A stretch of 64,000 bases of DNA, taken from assembly GCF_000282095.2 (NCBI RefSeq), contig NZ_AKKC02000015.1, positions 581,070 to 645,069 on the forward strand, read 5' to 3'. Positions 36,959 through 45,832 of the stretch are shown here, in pieces. The notes beneath the pieces were generated by a model that saw nothing but the letters and a program-made list of their open reading frames with translations, was not told the DNA's origin and made no database searches. The translations under genes were made by a program, and so were the position numbers. The DNA is from Rhizobium sp. CF080 (GTDB lineage Bacteria > Pseudomonadota > Alphaproteobacteria > Rhizobiales > Rhizobiaceae). How positions within the stretch are numbered: the stretch's first letter is position 1; the number at the start of each line of letters is the position of its first letter.

Positions 36959-37006
36959 ATACTATATGTAGTAGTGTTGCAGCCGTTATCACCACAACAT
37001 ACAGGT
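36959..37006 (+). promoter_or_regulatory. Paired NrdR boxes upstream of nrdJ
   Basis: ATACTATATGTAGTAG at 36959-36974 and ACCACAACATACAGGT at 36991-37006 are centred exactly 32 bp apart, the normal phasing of NrdR box pairs. The first overlaps the predicted -10 element, so NrdR would repress nrdJ when dATP is high. Confidence 0.6.
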
Positions 37007-37132
37007 TGGCATCGAAAGATGATTCACCTGGGGATCGGAAACATTCAACCGGCTGCGCGCGTCGAACGTGTGGGCTGGAGCGGCACATCTGCGCTCTTCA
37101 ATCGGGCGCCAACTGACGAGGGATTTAAGGCA

Positions 37133-40100
37133 ATGCGCATCGAACGTCGTTTCACCAAGCCAGCCACAGGCGCTTACGGGGAAATCGAATTCCGCAAGGG
37201 GATCAGCGAGATCCGCAATCCGGACGGCTCGATCGTCTTCCGGCTGGCCGATATCGACGTACCGGCGCAGTTCTCCCAGGTCGCGACCGACGTTCTGGCG
37301 CAGAAGTATTTCCGCAAGGCCGGCGTTCCCAAGGTCCTGAAAAAGGTCGAAGAGAATGACGTCCCCTCCTTCCTGTGGCGCTCTGTAGCTGACACGGAAG
37401 CGATGAAGGCGCTGCCGAAGGAAGAGCAGTACGGTTCCGAAACCGATGCGCGCCAGGTGTTTTCGCGCCTTGCCGGCACCTGGACCTACTGGGGCTGGAA
37501 GGGCGGCTACTTCACCTCTGAAGAAGACGCGGCAGCCTTCATGGACGAGCTCGCCTATATGCTCGCCACCCAGCGCGTCGCCCCGAATTCCCCGCAGTGG
37601 TTCAACACCGGCCTGCACTGGGCCTATGGCATCGACGGCCCCGGCCAGGGCCATTTCTACGTCGATCCCTTCACCGGCAAGCTCACCAAGTCCAAGTCGG
37701 CCTATGAGCATCCGCAGCCGCATGCCTGCTTCATCCAGTCGGTCGAGGACGATCTCGTCAACGAAGGCGGCATCATGGACCTTTGGGTCCGCGAGGCGCG
37801 CCTGTTCAAATACGGCTCCGGCACCGGCTCCAACTTCTCGATGCTGCGCGGCGAAGGCGAAAAGCTCTCCGGCGGCGGCCGTTCTTCCGGCCTGATGAGC
37901 TTCCTCAAGATCGGCGACCGTGCTGCCGGCGCCATCAAGTCGGGCGGCACGACGCGCCGCGCCGCCAAGATGGTCGTCGTCGATATCGACCATCCGGATA
38001 TCGAGGAATACATCAACTGGAAGGTCAAGGAAGAGCAGAAGGTGGCGGCCCTCGTCACCGGCTCCAAGATCGTCTCCAAGCACTTGAAGGCCATCATGAA
38101 GGCCTGCCTCAACTGCGAAGGCGGTTCCGGCGACGATTGCTTCGACCCGCTCAAGAACCCGGCCCTGAAGCGCGAGATCAAGGCCGCCAAGAAGGACCAG
38201 GTTCCGGAAAACTACGTCGGCCGCGTCATCCAGTTCGCCCGCCAGGGCTACAAGGACCTGGAATTCAAGACCTATGACACGGACTGGGATTCGGAAGCCT
38301 ATCTCACCGTCTCCGGCCAGAACTCCAACAACTCCGTTTCGCTGAAAGACGACTTTTTGCGCGCCGTCGCGCAGGATGGGGACTGGAACCTCACCGCCCG
38401 CAAGGACGGAAGGGTGATGAAGACGCTGAAGGCCAAGGACCTCTGGGAACAGATCTCCTACGCCGCCTGGGCGTCCGCCGATCCGGGCATCCATTTCAAC
38501 TCGACGATGAACGACTGGCACACGTCGCCGGCCGGCGGCCCGATCCGCGGCTCGAACCCGTGCTCGGAATACATGTTCCTCGACGACACGGCCTGCAACC
38601 TTGCCTCCATGAACCTGCTGCAGTTCAAGGACAAGACGACCGCCCGCATCAACATCGCCGATTACGAACACGCGACGCGCCTGTGGACCGTCGTCCTCGA
38701 AATCTCGGTAATGATGGCGCAGTTCCCGTCGCGCCAGATCGCCGAACTTTCCTACCAGTATCGCACGCTCGGCCTAGGCTACGCCAATATCGGCGGCCTC
38801 CTGATGTCGACCGGCATCGCCTATGACTCTCCGGAAGGCCGCGCCATCGCCGGCTCGCTGACCGCGATCATGACCGGCATTTCCTATGCCACCTCGGCGG
38901 AAATGGCCTCGGAGCTCGGCCCGTTCCCGAACTACGCCCCGAACCGCGACAGCATGCTGCGGGTCATCCGCAACCATCGCCGCGCCGCTCACGGCGAAAC
39001 CTCCGGCTATGAGCAGCTGTCGGTCAACCCGGTGGCGCTGATCCATTCGGAAAACCCGGACCAGGATCTCGTCGCCCATGCCAAGGCCGCCTGGGACAAG
39101 GCGCTGGCGCTTGGCGAACAGCACGGCTACCGCAACGCGCAGGTCTCGGTCATCGCCCCGACCGGCACGATCGGCCTTGTCATGGATTGCGACACGACCG
39201 GCATCGAGCCCGATTTCGCGCTTGTCAAGTTCAAGAAGCTCGCCGGCGGGGGTTACTGGAAGATCATCAACGGCGCCGTGCCGGAAGCCCTGCGTACGCT
39301 CGGTTACACCGAAAGTCAGATCGCCGAGATCGAGGCCTATGCCGTCGGCCATGGCAACCTCAACCAGGCGCCCGGCATCAACCCCGGCTCGCTGAAGGCC
39401 AAGGGCTTCACCGATGAGAAGATCGAAGCGATCAACGGCGCCACCAAGGCTGCCTTCGACATCAAGTTCGTCTTCAACCAGTGGACGCTGGGTGCCGACT
39501 TCCTGAAGAACACGCTCAAGGTTTCCGACGAACAGCTCGCCGACATGAGCTTCAACCTGCTCGAACATATCGGCTTCTCCAAGAAGGACATCGAAGCCGC
39601 CAACATCCATGTCTGCGGTGCGATGACGCTGGAAGGCGCGCCCTTCCTCAAGAACGAGCACCTGCCGGTCTTCGATTGCGCCAATCCCTGCGGCAAGATC
39701 GGCAAGCGTTACCTCTCGGTCGAAAGCCATATCCGGATGATGGCGGCCGCCCAGCCGTTCATCTCGGGGGCGATCTCCAAGACGATCAACATGCCGAATG
39801 ACGCAACCGTCGAGGATTGCGGCTCCGCCTACATGCTGTCCTGGAAGCTTGGCCTCAAGGCCAACGCCCTTTACCGCGACGGCTCGAAGCTTTCGCAGCC
39901 GCTCAACTCGTCGCTGATCGACGAGGACGATGGCGAAGACGCCGTCGAGGAACTGCTGGCCCAGCCGGCAGCCGCCCAGGCCGTGACGATCACCGAAAAG
40001 ATCGTCGAGCGGATCATCGAAAAGGTCGTCCGCAGCCAGGAAAAGCTGCCCGGCCGCCGCAAGGGTTATACCCAGAAGGCGAAGATCGGCGGTCACACCA

Positions 40101-40951
40101 TCTTCCTGCGCACCGGCGAATACGATGACGGCCGTCTCGGCGAAATCTTCCTCGACATGAACAAGGAAGGTTCGGCGCTGCGCGCCTTCATCAACAACTT
40201 CGCGATCTCCGTCTCGCTCGGCCTGCAGTATGGCGTGCCGCTCGAGGAATATGTCGATGCGTTCACCTTCACCAAGTTCGAACCGGCCGGCATCGTCACG
40301 GGCAATGACGCGATCAAGAACGCCACGTCCATCCTCGACTACGTGTTCCGCGAACTGGCTATCTCCTATCTTGGCCGCCATGACCTCGCGCATGTCGATA
40401 CGTCGGACTTCTCCAACACCGCGCTCGGCCGCGGCGTCTCGGAAGGCAAGGCGGACGTGGTCTCCAAGGGCCTGACCCGCGGCTACAAGCCGACCCTCGT
40501 CTCCGGCACCGGCACCGGCGGCGATCGCCCGGCTGCCGAGATCAAGGGGGCAGCCACTGCCGCCCCTGCCCGTGCTTCCTCCGGCACCAACGTCACCGCC
40601 TTTGCCGGTGCCGCCGCCCGCAAGCTGGAACCGACCGTCGCCATCTCGACGTCCGAAATCGTCTCCTTCAAGCGGGACTACGAGGAGCGCGCCAAGGAAC
40701 TCGCCGAAGAGATCGTCGAGGAACTGGCCGAAGAACAGGCCGCCACCACCGCCCTCTTCTCCGACAAGGCCGCCGACGAGGCAGCCGCGGCTAAGACCGA
40801 AGCCAAGAAGGTCGAAAACGAACGCCGCATGCGCTCCATTGCTCAGGGCTATACGGGCAACATGTGCGGCGAGTGCCAGAACTTCACCATGGTCCGCAAC
40901 GGGACCTGCGAGAAGTGCGACACTTGCGGTGCGACGAGCGGGTGCAGCTGA
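37133..40951 (+). CDS. nrdJ: Vitamin B12-dependent (class II) ribonucleotide reductase
   Basis: Adenosylcobalamin-dependent ribonucleoside-diphosphate reductase of 1272 residues, making deoxynucleotides with or without oxygen. The catalytic core has QPHACFIQSVEDDL, KYGSGTGSNFSML, the active-site segment SNPCSEYMFLDDTACNLASMN and the PTGTIG loop. A C-terminal tail carries redox and zinc-type cysteines (CGECQNF, CEKCDTCGATSGC). ATG 37133 (MRIERRFTKPATG) matches family starts; the frame is open back to 36872 but that covers promoter boxes. No class I nrdAB is in the window. It ends in a clear terminator. Confidence 0.95.
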   Translation: MRIERRFTKPATGAYGEIEFRKGISEIRNPDGSIVFRLADIDVPAQFSQVATDVLAQKYFRKAGVPKVLKKVEENDVPSFLWRSVADTEAMKALPKEEQYGSETDARQVFSRLAGTWTYWGWKGGYFTSEEDAAAFMDELAYMLATQRVAPNSPQWFNTGLHWAYGIDGPGQGHFYVDPFTGKLTKSKSAYEHPQPHACFIQSVEDDLVNEGGIMDLWVREARLFKYGSGTGSNFSMLRGEGEKLSGGGRSSGLMSFLKIGDRAAGAIKSGGTTRRAAKMVVVDIDHPDIEEYINWKVKEEQKVAALVTGSKIVSKHLKAIMKACLNCEGGSGDDCFDPLKNPALKREIKAAKKDQVPENYVGRVIQFARQGYKDLEFKTYDTDWDSEAYLTVSGQNSNNSVSLKDDFLRAVAQDGDWNLTARKDGRVMKTLKAKDLWEQISYAAWASADPGIHFNSTMNDWHTSPAGGPIRGSNPCSEYMFLDDTACNLASMNLLQFKDKTTARINIADYEHATRLWTVVLEISVMMAQFPSRQIAELSYQYRTLGLGYANIGGLLMSTGIAYDSPEGRAIAGSLTAIMTGISYATSAEMASELGPFPNYAPNRDSMLRVIRNHRRAAHGETSGYEQLSVNPVALIHSENPDQDLVAHAKAAWDKALALGEQHGYRNAQVSVIAPTGTIGLVMDCDTTGIEPDFALVKFKKLAGGGYWKIINGAVPEALRTLGYTESQIAEIEAYAVGHGNLNQAPGINPGSLKAKGFTDEKIEAINGATKAAFDIKFVFNQWTLGADFLKNTLKVSDEQLADMSFNLLEHIGFSKKDIEAANIHVCGAMTLEGAPFLKNEHLPVFDCANPCGKIGKRYLSVESHIRMMAAAQPFISGAISKTINMPNDATVEDCGSAYMLSWKLGLKANALYRDGSKLSQPLNSSLIDEDDGEDAVEELLAQPAAAQAVTITEKIVERIIEKVVRSQEKLPGRRKGYTQKAKIGGHTIFLRTGEYDDGRLGEIFLDMNKEGSALRAFINNFAISVSLGLQYGVPLEEYVDAFTFTKFEPAGIVTGNDAIKNATSILDYVFRELAISYLGRHDLAHVDTSDFSNTALGRGVSEGKADVVSKGLTRGYKPTLVSGTGTGGDRPAAEIKGAATAAPARASSGTNVTAFAGAAARKLEPTVAISTSEIVSFKRDYEERAKELAEEIVEELAEEQAATTALFSDKAADEAAAAKTEAKKVENERRMRSIAQGYTGNMCGECQNFTMVRNGTCEKCDTCGATSGCS

Positions 40952-41008
40952 TTAATGCAGAGATAAGTAGTGTAGCCTCTTTTCCACAACCCAGGTTGAG
41001 ATAAGCTG

Positions 41009-41043
41009 ATCCCCACGGTGATTGAGTTCACCGCGGGGATTTG
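41009..41043 (+). terminator. Terminator of nrdJ
   Basis: A 12-bp stem ATCCCCACGGTG/CACCGCGGGGAT (one mismatch) with an 8-base loop is followed by TTTG. Confidence 0.65.
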
Positions 41044-41142
41044 TCTGTGGAGAAGAAAATGAAATGTCGATGCCAGGCTGGCCGTGGCGGGAAAGCAGCT
41101 TCGAAATAGCACAAGAGAACTACTGGAAACCCGTAGTCAACC

Positions 41143-41421
41143 ATGCTAGATTTTGAATGGGATGAACAAAAGGCGGCGCTGAACCTCGCCAAACATGGCG
41201 TCAGCCTTACTGACGCCTCCGCGGTTTTTAAAGACCCATTCGCCTTCGATACCGAAGACAGATCGATGGATTACGGTGAGATCAGACGACGCATCATCGG
41301 ACTCGGCAATGGTCGCTTCCTGACTGTCATCTATACCGAGCGCGGTGAAACGATCCGGCTCATATCAGCCAGAAAAGCAACGCCGGCGGAGCGTCGGGAG
41401 TATGAAGATGCCAGATGGTAA
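41143..41421 (+). CDS. brnT: BrnT family toxin
   Basis: A 92-residue RelE-fold ribonuclease toxin. Family motifs are FEWDEQKAALNLAKHGVSL, FKDP, RIIGLGNGRFLTVIYTERG and the C-terminal RLISARKATPAERREYE with the key basic residues intact. There is no good ribosome site; an inverted repeat ACTAC-N9-GTAGT (41119-41137) lies just before the start and could be the autoregulatory operator. Its stop overlaps the downstream antitoxin start region, so the pair is coupled. Confidence 0.9.
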   Translation: MLDFEWDEQKAALNLAKHGVSLTDASAVFKDPFAFDTEDRSMDYGEIRRRIIGLGNGRFLTVIYTERGETIRLISARKATPAERREYEDARW

Positions 41422-41743
41422 AAAACAACAGTCGAACTGGGCTCGCTTTGACGCCATGAGCGATGATGAAGCGGAAGCCAATGCGCGCGCGGACCCGGAC
41501 AACCCACCTATGACGAGCGAGCAGATCCGCTCCGCTCCCCGCATGCCGCAGGTCAAGGTCATCCGACGCGCGCTCGGCCTGACACAGGAAGAGTTTTCCG
41601 GCCGCTACCAGATTCCGCTCGGGACGTTGCGCGACTGGGAGCAAGGCCGATCCGAACCGGACCAACCGGCAAAGGCATATCTGAAGGTGATTGCGGTCGA
41701 CCCAGAAGGCACGGCCAAGGCGGTAGCGAAAGGCGCTGCATAG
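41408..41743 (+). CDS. HTH antitoxin partner of BrnT
   Basis: A 111-residue protein. The N-terminal part (WARFDAMSDDEAEANARADPDNPP, cited as two motifs WARFDAM and ARADPDNPPMT) resembles the BrnA antitoxin leader. The C-terminal part is an XRE-type helix-turn-helix (RRALGLTQEEFSGRYQIP, TLRDWEQGRSEPD) rather than the ribbon-helix-helix of classical BrnA. ATG 41408 fits GGGAG at 41394-41398 better than ATG 41402. It should neutralise BrnT and repress the operon. Confidence 0.85.
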   Translation: MPDGKKQQSNWARFDAMSDDEAEANARADPDNPPMTSEQIRSAPRMPQVKVIRRALGLTQEEFSGRYQIPLGTLRDWEQGRSEPDQPAKAYLKVIAVDPEGTAKAVAKGAA

Positions 41744-42057
41744 TCATAGCTGCAACTGCAGGCAACGGACGCCTTATCTCCCCCTTGCTGGAGAGAATGG
41801 AATTTCAACATCATAGTGCCACGGGAGAGGTACCCCCGGGCCTCTCGTCAAAGCGATCAGGCGCGGTCAGACGAGTCATGTGACCGCCCCCTTGAGACCA
41901 AGGTCCCCGGCCCCCACCCGACCTTGGTCCCGAAGGCCGGATCATTGGTCCTAATCCCATGGATTTACTGAGGGCCCTGCGCCAGACTGACGCGACGTGT
42001 GGAAAGCCATGAAGCGCGAAGCGTCTGTCGGCTTCGCGCGGCAAATGGAGGAGATCT
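41744..42057. other. Intergenic region with an inverted repeat
   Basis: A perfect 10-bp inverted repeat GACCAAGGTC/GACCTTGGTC at 41896-41905 and 41920-41929 surrounds a C-rich loop. No T tract follows. A second hairpin-like stretch (GCGCGAAGCG/CGCTTCGCGC-type, about 42016-42041) precedes the next gene. No gene was seen; function unknown. Confidence 0.4.
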
Positions 42058-42690
42058 GTGAAGATGAACAAGGTCCTCAAGAACGGCATCGTCGTCCTGG
42101 CGCTCGCTGCAGTGTCCGTCAGCGGAGGCATAACCGGATTTTCCGAGCCCGTCTTCGCCAAGGGCGGTAATGGCGGCGGCGGCAATGGCGGTGGAAACGG
42201 CGGCGGCAATGGTGCAGGTCGAGACAATGTCTCAAACCACGGCGCCTCGAACCGTGGTCATTCCGGCAAGAGCCGCGCGACATCGGCGCATGTCGGCTCC
42301 GGCAAGGAGCGGACGAAGAAGGACATAGGCCGGCAGGCCTCCAAAGCGACGCCTGTGCAGAAAGCCAAGCCGCCGGCCTCGAAACTGGCAGGCCTCAACT
42401 CCCTGAAGCGTAATTATCACGCCTATCTCAACACCAGCGATCCGCGGATGGCTTCGCTTTCGGCCTATGTGTCGGCCTATGCGCAATACGAACTGACGAA
42501 TGGCATCGAGCCTGCGGTCACGGATCCCGAACTCGGCGAAGCCGCATTGCGCGATGCGTTGCAGGATTTCGCGGGCGCCCCGGTGAGCGACGAGGCCTTC
42601 GGATGGGCGCAGGACGAGCTTGGCGTGGGGCCGGCGGTCGGCAAGATCGATCAGGTCCGCGACCAACTCGACCCGGACGCGGCTCTCTGA
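42058..42690 (+). CDS. Exported Gly-rich hypothetical protein
   Basis: About 210 residues. A signal peptide (about 1-35, ending PVFA-KG) is followed by a low-complexity GGN repeat tract (about 36-52), then a basic stretch and an ordered helical C-terminal half (LNSLKRNYHAYLNTSDPRMASL onward). GGAGGAG at 42047-42053 would serve GTG 42058 or ATG 42064. Similar proteins occur in rhizobia but no function is known. It is monocistronic with a terminator. Confidence 0.7.
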   Translation: MKMNKVLKNGIVVLALAAVSVSGGITGFSEPVFAKGGNGGGGNGGGNGGGNGAGRDNVSNHGASNRGHSGKSRATSAHVGSGKERTKKDIGRQASKATPVQKAKPPASKLAGLNSLKRNYHAYLNTSDPRMASLSAYVSAYAQYELTNGIEPAVTDPELGEAALRDALQDFAGAPVSDEAFGWAQDELGVGPAVGKIDQVRDQLDPDAAL

Positions 42691-42710
42691 GAGCTACCAT
42701 CGAAACCGGC

Positions 42711-42742
42711 AGCGCCGTACGCCTCCCGGCATACGGCGCTTT
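42711..42742 (+). terminator. Terminator of the Gly-rich protein gene
   Basis: A perfect 9-bp stem AGCGCCGTA/TACGGCGCT with a 12-base loop is followed by TTG. Confidence 0.6.
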
Positions 42743-42804
42743 GAAGATTGCCTAACCGCGACAATAGCCTCTCCAGGTCCGATGGATCTGGAGAGTTTGC
42801 GGTC

Positions 42805-43434
42805 CTAGAACTTGTAGTTCACGCCTGCCTTGAGCGTCTGGTCGCGCACGTCGGTCCGCGCGCTGGCGCCGCCCGACGAGCTTCTGACGTCGTTGGTCAT
42901 GGTGTAATTATATTCGAAGCGGGCCGACAGGTTGTCGGTGAGCTTCTGCTCGACGCCGGCGCCCAGGACCCAGCCCGGCTTCCAGCCGTCCGGACCGGAG
43001 GTGCCGTTCTTGCCGCCGAAGCTGGTGAGCGCGACGCCGGCGGTGCCGTAGACGAGCGTCTGGTTCAAGCCGACGCCGGCCTTGGCCTTGGCGGCGACGC
43101 GGCCCTTTTCGGTGATCTTGCCGCTCGGGACGCGGCTTTCCGTGTTGCCGAGATGCGAGGCTTCGATTTCACCGCCGACGACGCCCGAATCGAGGTCCAT
43201 GTTGTAGCCGCCGTGAACGCCGAGAACGAGGCCCTTGTCGCCCTCGAACGGGTTCAGCTTGCGGGATGCCATGCCGAGATCGGCACCGACATAGGCGCCG
43301 CCCCAGCCAGCCTTCGGCGCGCCGGCAGGCTCGTTATAGGTCGGCGGTTCGGAATAGGGGGTGAGGTCGGCAGCCCAGAGGGGCGTGGCAGCGAATGCGG
43401 CAAAGATCGCCAGGGCGAAGGGCTTCTTGTTCAT
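42805..43434 (-). CDS. Outer-membrane beta-barrel protein (Omp25/31/RopB type)
   Basis: A 209-residue protein with a signal peptide (cleavage near LWA-AD) and an eight-stranded barrel pattern: GGAYVGADLG, GLVLGVHGGYNM, VVGGEIEASHL, LVYGTAGVALTS, WVLGAGVEQKL, SARFEYNYT and the terminal ...LKAGVNYKF with final phenylalanine needed for BAM insertion. It belongs to the porin-like surface antigens common in Rhizobiales. Confidence 0.88.
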   Translation of the reverse strand: MNKKPFALAIFAAFAATPLWAADLTPYSEPPTYNEPAGAPKAGWGGAYVGADLGMASRKLNPFEGDKGLVLGVHGGYNMDLDSGVVGGEIEASHLGNTESRVPSGKITEKGRVAAKAKAGVGLNQTLVYGTAGVALTSFGGKNGTSGPDGWKPGWVLGAGVEQKLTDNLSARFEYNYTMTNDVRSSSGGASARTDVRDQTLKAGVNYKF

Positions 43435-43797
43435 GGTTGGCTTACTCCGTACAGCACCTGCATCTCAAACACATGCAGGAGGTTACTCAAAAGGTTACGC
43501 ATCGCGCGGCAGTCACGGTCATCCCACCCAAGCCCCTCAGGCCCGGACCGCCGGCAGATATCCATTCATTTTTCACGAATTCATAAACACTTCCTTAACC
43601 CGGCAACCATCGGCGCCCCGTAACCGATCAACAAGTGTAACAGGTTCGGGAGCAGGCTCTCGGCACCGGCGCCGAGGGTGAAGCGGAACTGCCACGAACG
43701 GGCTCTATACGGGCGCATCGCAGCTGGATCCTCGGGTTAAGCCCGAGGGCGAGGCAAACGAGAAGTGTGTCCAATGACGACGTCCATTTGCACCTCC
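43435..43797. other. Intergenic region upstream of the outer-membrane protein gene
   Basis: It contains a CCTCGGG/CCCGAGG hairpin at 43730-43748, probably the end of the DUF1223 transcript, and an AT-rich stretch (about 43560-43640) likely to hold the promoter of the minus-strand outer-membrane gene. No gene or RNA was recognised. Confidence 0.4.
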
Positions 43798-44499
43798 TCA
43801 ATCCGTTGCAGCCGCGAGAATTTGGCCACCGTTGCGTTCCTGAACGATGACAGCCCGTTTCTGGCCGGATTTTCCCGAAGCGATCGGCAGGCTTTGCGCC
43901 TTGCCGTTCCAGAGCCCGAGATGCGTCAGTTCGCGCACCACATGCGCGTGCGGCAAGGTCTCGCCGGCATTTTCGCCGCGGGCGACCGGAACCTGCACGA
44001 GGCCTGCATCATAACGAACCAGCCAGATGTCCGCGCCAGATGCGGGCCTGCCGCCGTCATCGATCGTGGCGGTATTACCCTTCAAGTTGACGGCGGGTCC
44101 GGCAAGCGGCTTTTCAGCGGCGATCAGGCCCCGAAGCTCACCGAAATTCTGTCCGACCGTCGAGGTGCGCCCGTTGATGACCATCTGCGGCGTGAACGGG
44201 CTCGACTGGCCGAGCGCCGGTTCGTAAGTGACCTGACGCTGGGTGAATTCCTCCCTGCCGAAAATGTCCTTCCAGCCAAGATAGTCCCAATAGGTCACGG
44301 CGAAGCTGAGCGCCAGAATGTTGGGATCGTTGCTCAGCTTAACCAGATTGGCATTTGCGGGCGGACAGGACGAGCAGCCCTGGCTGGTGAACAGCTCGAC
44401 CACGACCGGATTTTGCGCGCCGGCCGAAGCGGATGCGGCGCCCATAAGGCTCATGGACGCGGCAGCGATAACGATACGAAACGAATTGTGGTTGTTCAC
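43798..44499 (-). CDS. DUF1223 thioredoxin-like exported protein
   Basis: A 233-residue periplasmic protein. A signal peptide (cleavage near ASA-GA) precedes a thioredoxin-like domain with VVELFTSQGCSSCPPAN (a CSSC redox motif), YWDYLGWKD, FTQRQ and YTPQ-like FTPQMVINGR, the DUF1223 signatures. The start is GTG 44499 with AGGAG nearby. It probably handles disulfide or metal-related redox work in the envelope; partners are unknown. Confidence 0.87.
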   Translation of the reverse strand: MNNHNSFRIVIAAASMSLMGAASASAGAQNPVVVELFTSQGCSSCPPANANLVKLSNDPNILALSFAVTYWDYLGWKDIFGREEFTQRQVTYEPALGQSSPFTPQMVINGRTSTVGQNFGELRGLIAAEKPLAGPAVNLKGNTATIDDGGRPASGADIWLVRYDAGLVQVPVARGENAGETLPHAHVVRELTHLGLWNGKAQSLPIASGKSGQKRAVIVQERNGGQILAAATD

Positions 44500-44695
44500 G
44501 GGGATGCTCCTTGCAGCATGGCCATAGCAGCTTCATTCGCGGTGAGCAGCACCCCGGTTACAGGCTCACCGTTTAGTGACCCTTCCCGTTCGATCGACCC
44601 GGTTCCGATCCAAAAGGAGGGAGAGCATCGAAACGCGGACGCGCCCGGCGGGACCAGGCCGTCGGCATGAAAAATCCCGAAACGATCCGGGAGCA

Positions 44696-44720
44696 GGAAC
44701 CAATAGCGAGCTGGCGTGTT
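44696..44720 (+). promoter_or_regulatory. EcfG/RpoE2-type promoter
   Basis: GGAAC at 44696-44700 is separated by 16 bases from TGTT at 44717-44720. One base of the -10 differs from CGTT. It would start transcription about 40 bases before the small membrane protein gene. Confidence 0.5.
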
Positions 44721-44768
44721 GAGGCAACGCAATTCGACAACAAACCGTTATCTTTCAGGAGGTTCACC

Positions 44769-44846
44769 ATGGGACGCGGCATTCTGCTCTGGCTTCTCGG
44801 CATCCCACTGCCAATCGTCATCCTGCTCGTTCTCTTCATGCGTTGA
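44769..44846 (+). CDS. 25-residue membrane peptide
   Basis: A very short gene encoding MGRGILLWLLGIP then LPIVILLVLFMR. It is one hydrophobic helix with charged ends. AGGAGG at 44757-44762 is a perfect ribosome site. Its stop lies 10 bp before the start of the next membrane protein, whose own GAGGAG overlaps the stop region, so the two form an operon. Similar tiny membrane peptides occur in rhizobia; the function is unknown. Confidence 0.75.
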   Translation: MGRGILLWLLGIPLPIVILLVLFMR

Positions 44847-44856
44847 GGAGACGAAC

Positions 44857-45777
44857 ATGCCCATTTCATCCACAGGCTCCGCGGTCGCAACTCCGGTGGA
44901 GTCGTCAAAATCTGCGATCGCATGGGGGCCGATCATCGGCGGCGCGGTCGCCGCCATCGGCATCAGCCTCATCCTCATTCTTTTCGGTTCCGGTCTCGGC
45001 CTCACCATGATCTCTCCCTGGTCGGGTGAAAGCAGCTCGGCCGCGACCGTCGGCATCAGCGCGGCGATCTGGCTGGTGGTGGTGCAATGGCTGTCGGCAG
45101 GGCTCGGCGGATATCTGACCGGTCGGCTGCGCACCAAATGGGCCGCAGTCCACACCGACGAGGTGTTCTTCCGCGATACCGCCCACGGCTTCGTATCCTG
45201 GGCCGTGGCTACGGTCTTCGTCGCGGGCTTCCTTGCTTCGTCGCTCGGTTCGCTGGCCGGCGCCGGCGCTCAGGCGGTCGGTTCGGCGGCAGCGACTGCC
45301 GGCGTCGCGGGTTCGGCGGCGGCAGCAGCCTCCTCGGATAATTCGTCCTCGGGCGGCACCGACATGGCAACCTCCTACTTCACCGATGCGCTCCTGCGTC
45401 CACAGCAGGCCCAGGCCCGAGCCCAGAACGACAATACGGCCGCAACCGCGGAAGTGTCGCGCATTCTTCTCAACGGTGCCCTCCAAGGCAGCGTGCCGGA
45501 AGACGACAAGGCTTATCTGGCAACCATCGTCGCGGCCCGCACCGGCCTTTCGCCGCAGGACGCCCGTGCCCGCGTCGATGCGGTCCTGAAGCGGATCGAG
45601 GATGCCAAGGTCGCCGCCCAGCAGGCCGCGGACGAGGCCCGCAAGGCAGCCGCCACGACCGCGCTGGTCGGCTCGCTGTCGCTGCTGGTCGGCGCGTTCA
45701 TCTCCTGTGCCGCTGCCGCCCTCGGCGGTCGCCAGCGGGACGAGGAGGAAGACCTGCTCGTCGCGACGCGCTACTGA
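44857..45777 (+). CDS. Hypothetical multi-pass membrane protein
   Basis: A 306-residue protein with about four hydrophobic helices (about 22-50, 64-85, 107-130 and 270-292). An Ala-rich coiled region (about 225-268) lies between the third and fourth. The WGPIIGGAVAAIGISLILILFGSGLGL start is typical of an uncharacterised alphaproteobacterial family. ATG 44857 fits GAGGAG at 44845-44850. It is co-transcribed with the 25-residue peptide, behind an EcfG-like promoter, so an envelope stress role is possible. Confidence 0.72.
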   Translation: MPISSTGSAVATPVESSKSAIAWGPIIGGAVAAIGISLILILFGSGLGLTMISPWSGESSSAATVGISAAIWLVVVQWLSAGLGGYLTGRLRTKWAAVHTDEVFFRDTAHGFVSWAVATVFVAGFLASSLGSLAGAGAQAVGSAAATAGVAGSAAAAASSDNSSSGGTDMATSYFTDALLRPQQAQARAQNDNTAATAEVSRILLNGALQGSVPEDDKAYLATIVAARTGLSPQDARARVDAVLKRIEDAKVAAQQAADEARKAAATTALVGSLSLLVGAFISCAAAALGGRQRDEEEDLLVATRY

Positions 45778-45832
45778 ACGCCACGATGATGATCGAGCGG
45801 CCATGCGAAAGCGTGGCCGCTCTTTTCGCGTC

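Larger units (their letters stand above)
36442..37132 (+). other. Long regulatory region upstream of nrdJ
   Basis: This 691-bp gap has no convincing gene. It contains a terminator-like hairpin, a 17-base hairpin GCGGT-CTTCAAA-ACCGC at about 36568-36584 resembling a tRNA-Sec anticodon arm but without a tRNA around it, a DnaA box, and NrdR-type palindromes (listed separately). An AT-rich -10-like stretch TTAATACTAT at 36956-36965 suggests that transcription starts near 36970, leaving a leader of about 160 bases. Confidence 0.5.

Noticed and set aside
36442..37132. Cobalamin riboswitch before the B12-dependent nrdJ
   Set aside because: No B12-box core (GCCACTG) or matching folded core was seen; the NrdR boxes explain regulation better.
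36989..40393. Long minus-strand frames of 560 and 539 residues
   Set aside because: They are antisense to nrdJ; no domain and no ribosome site.
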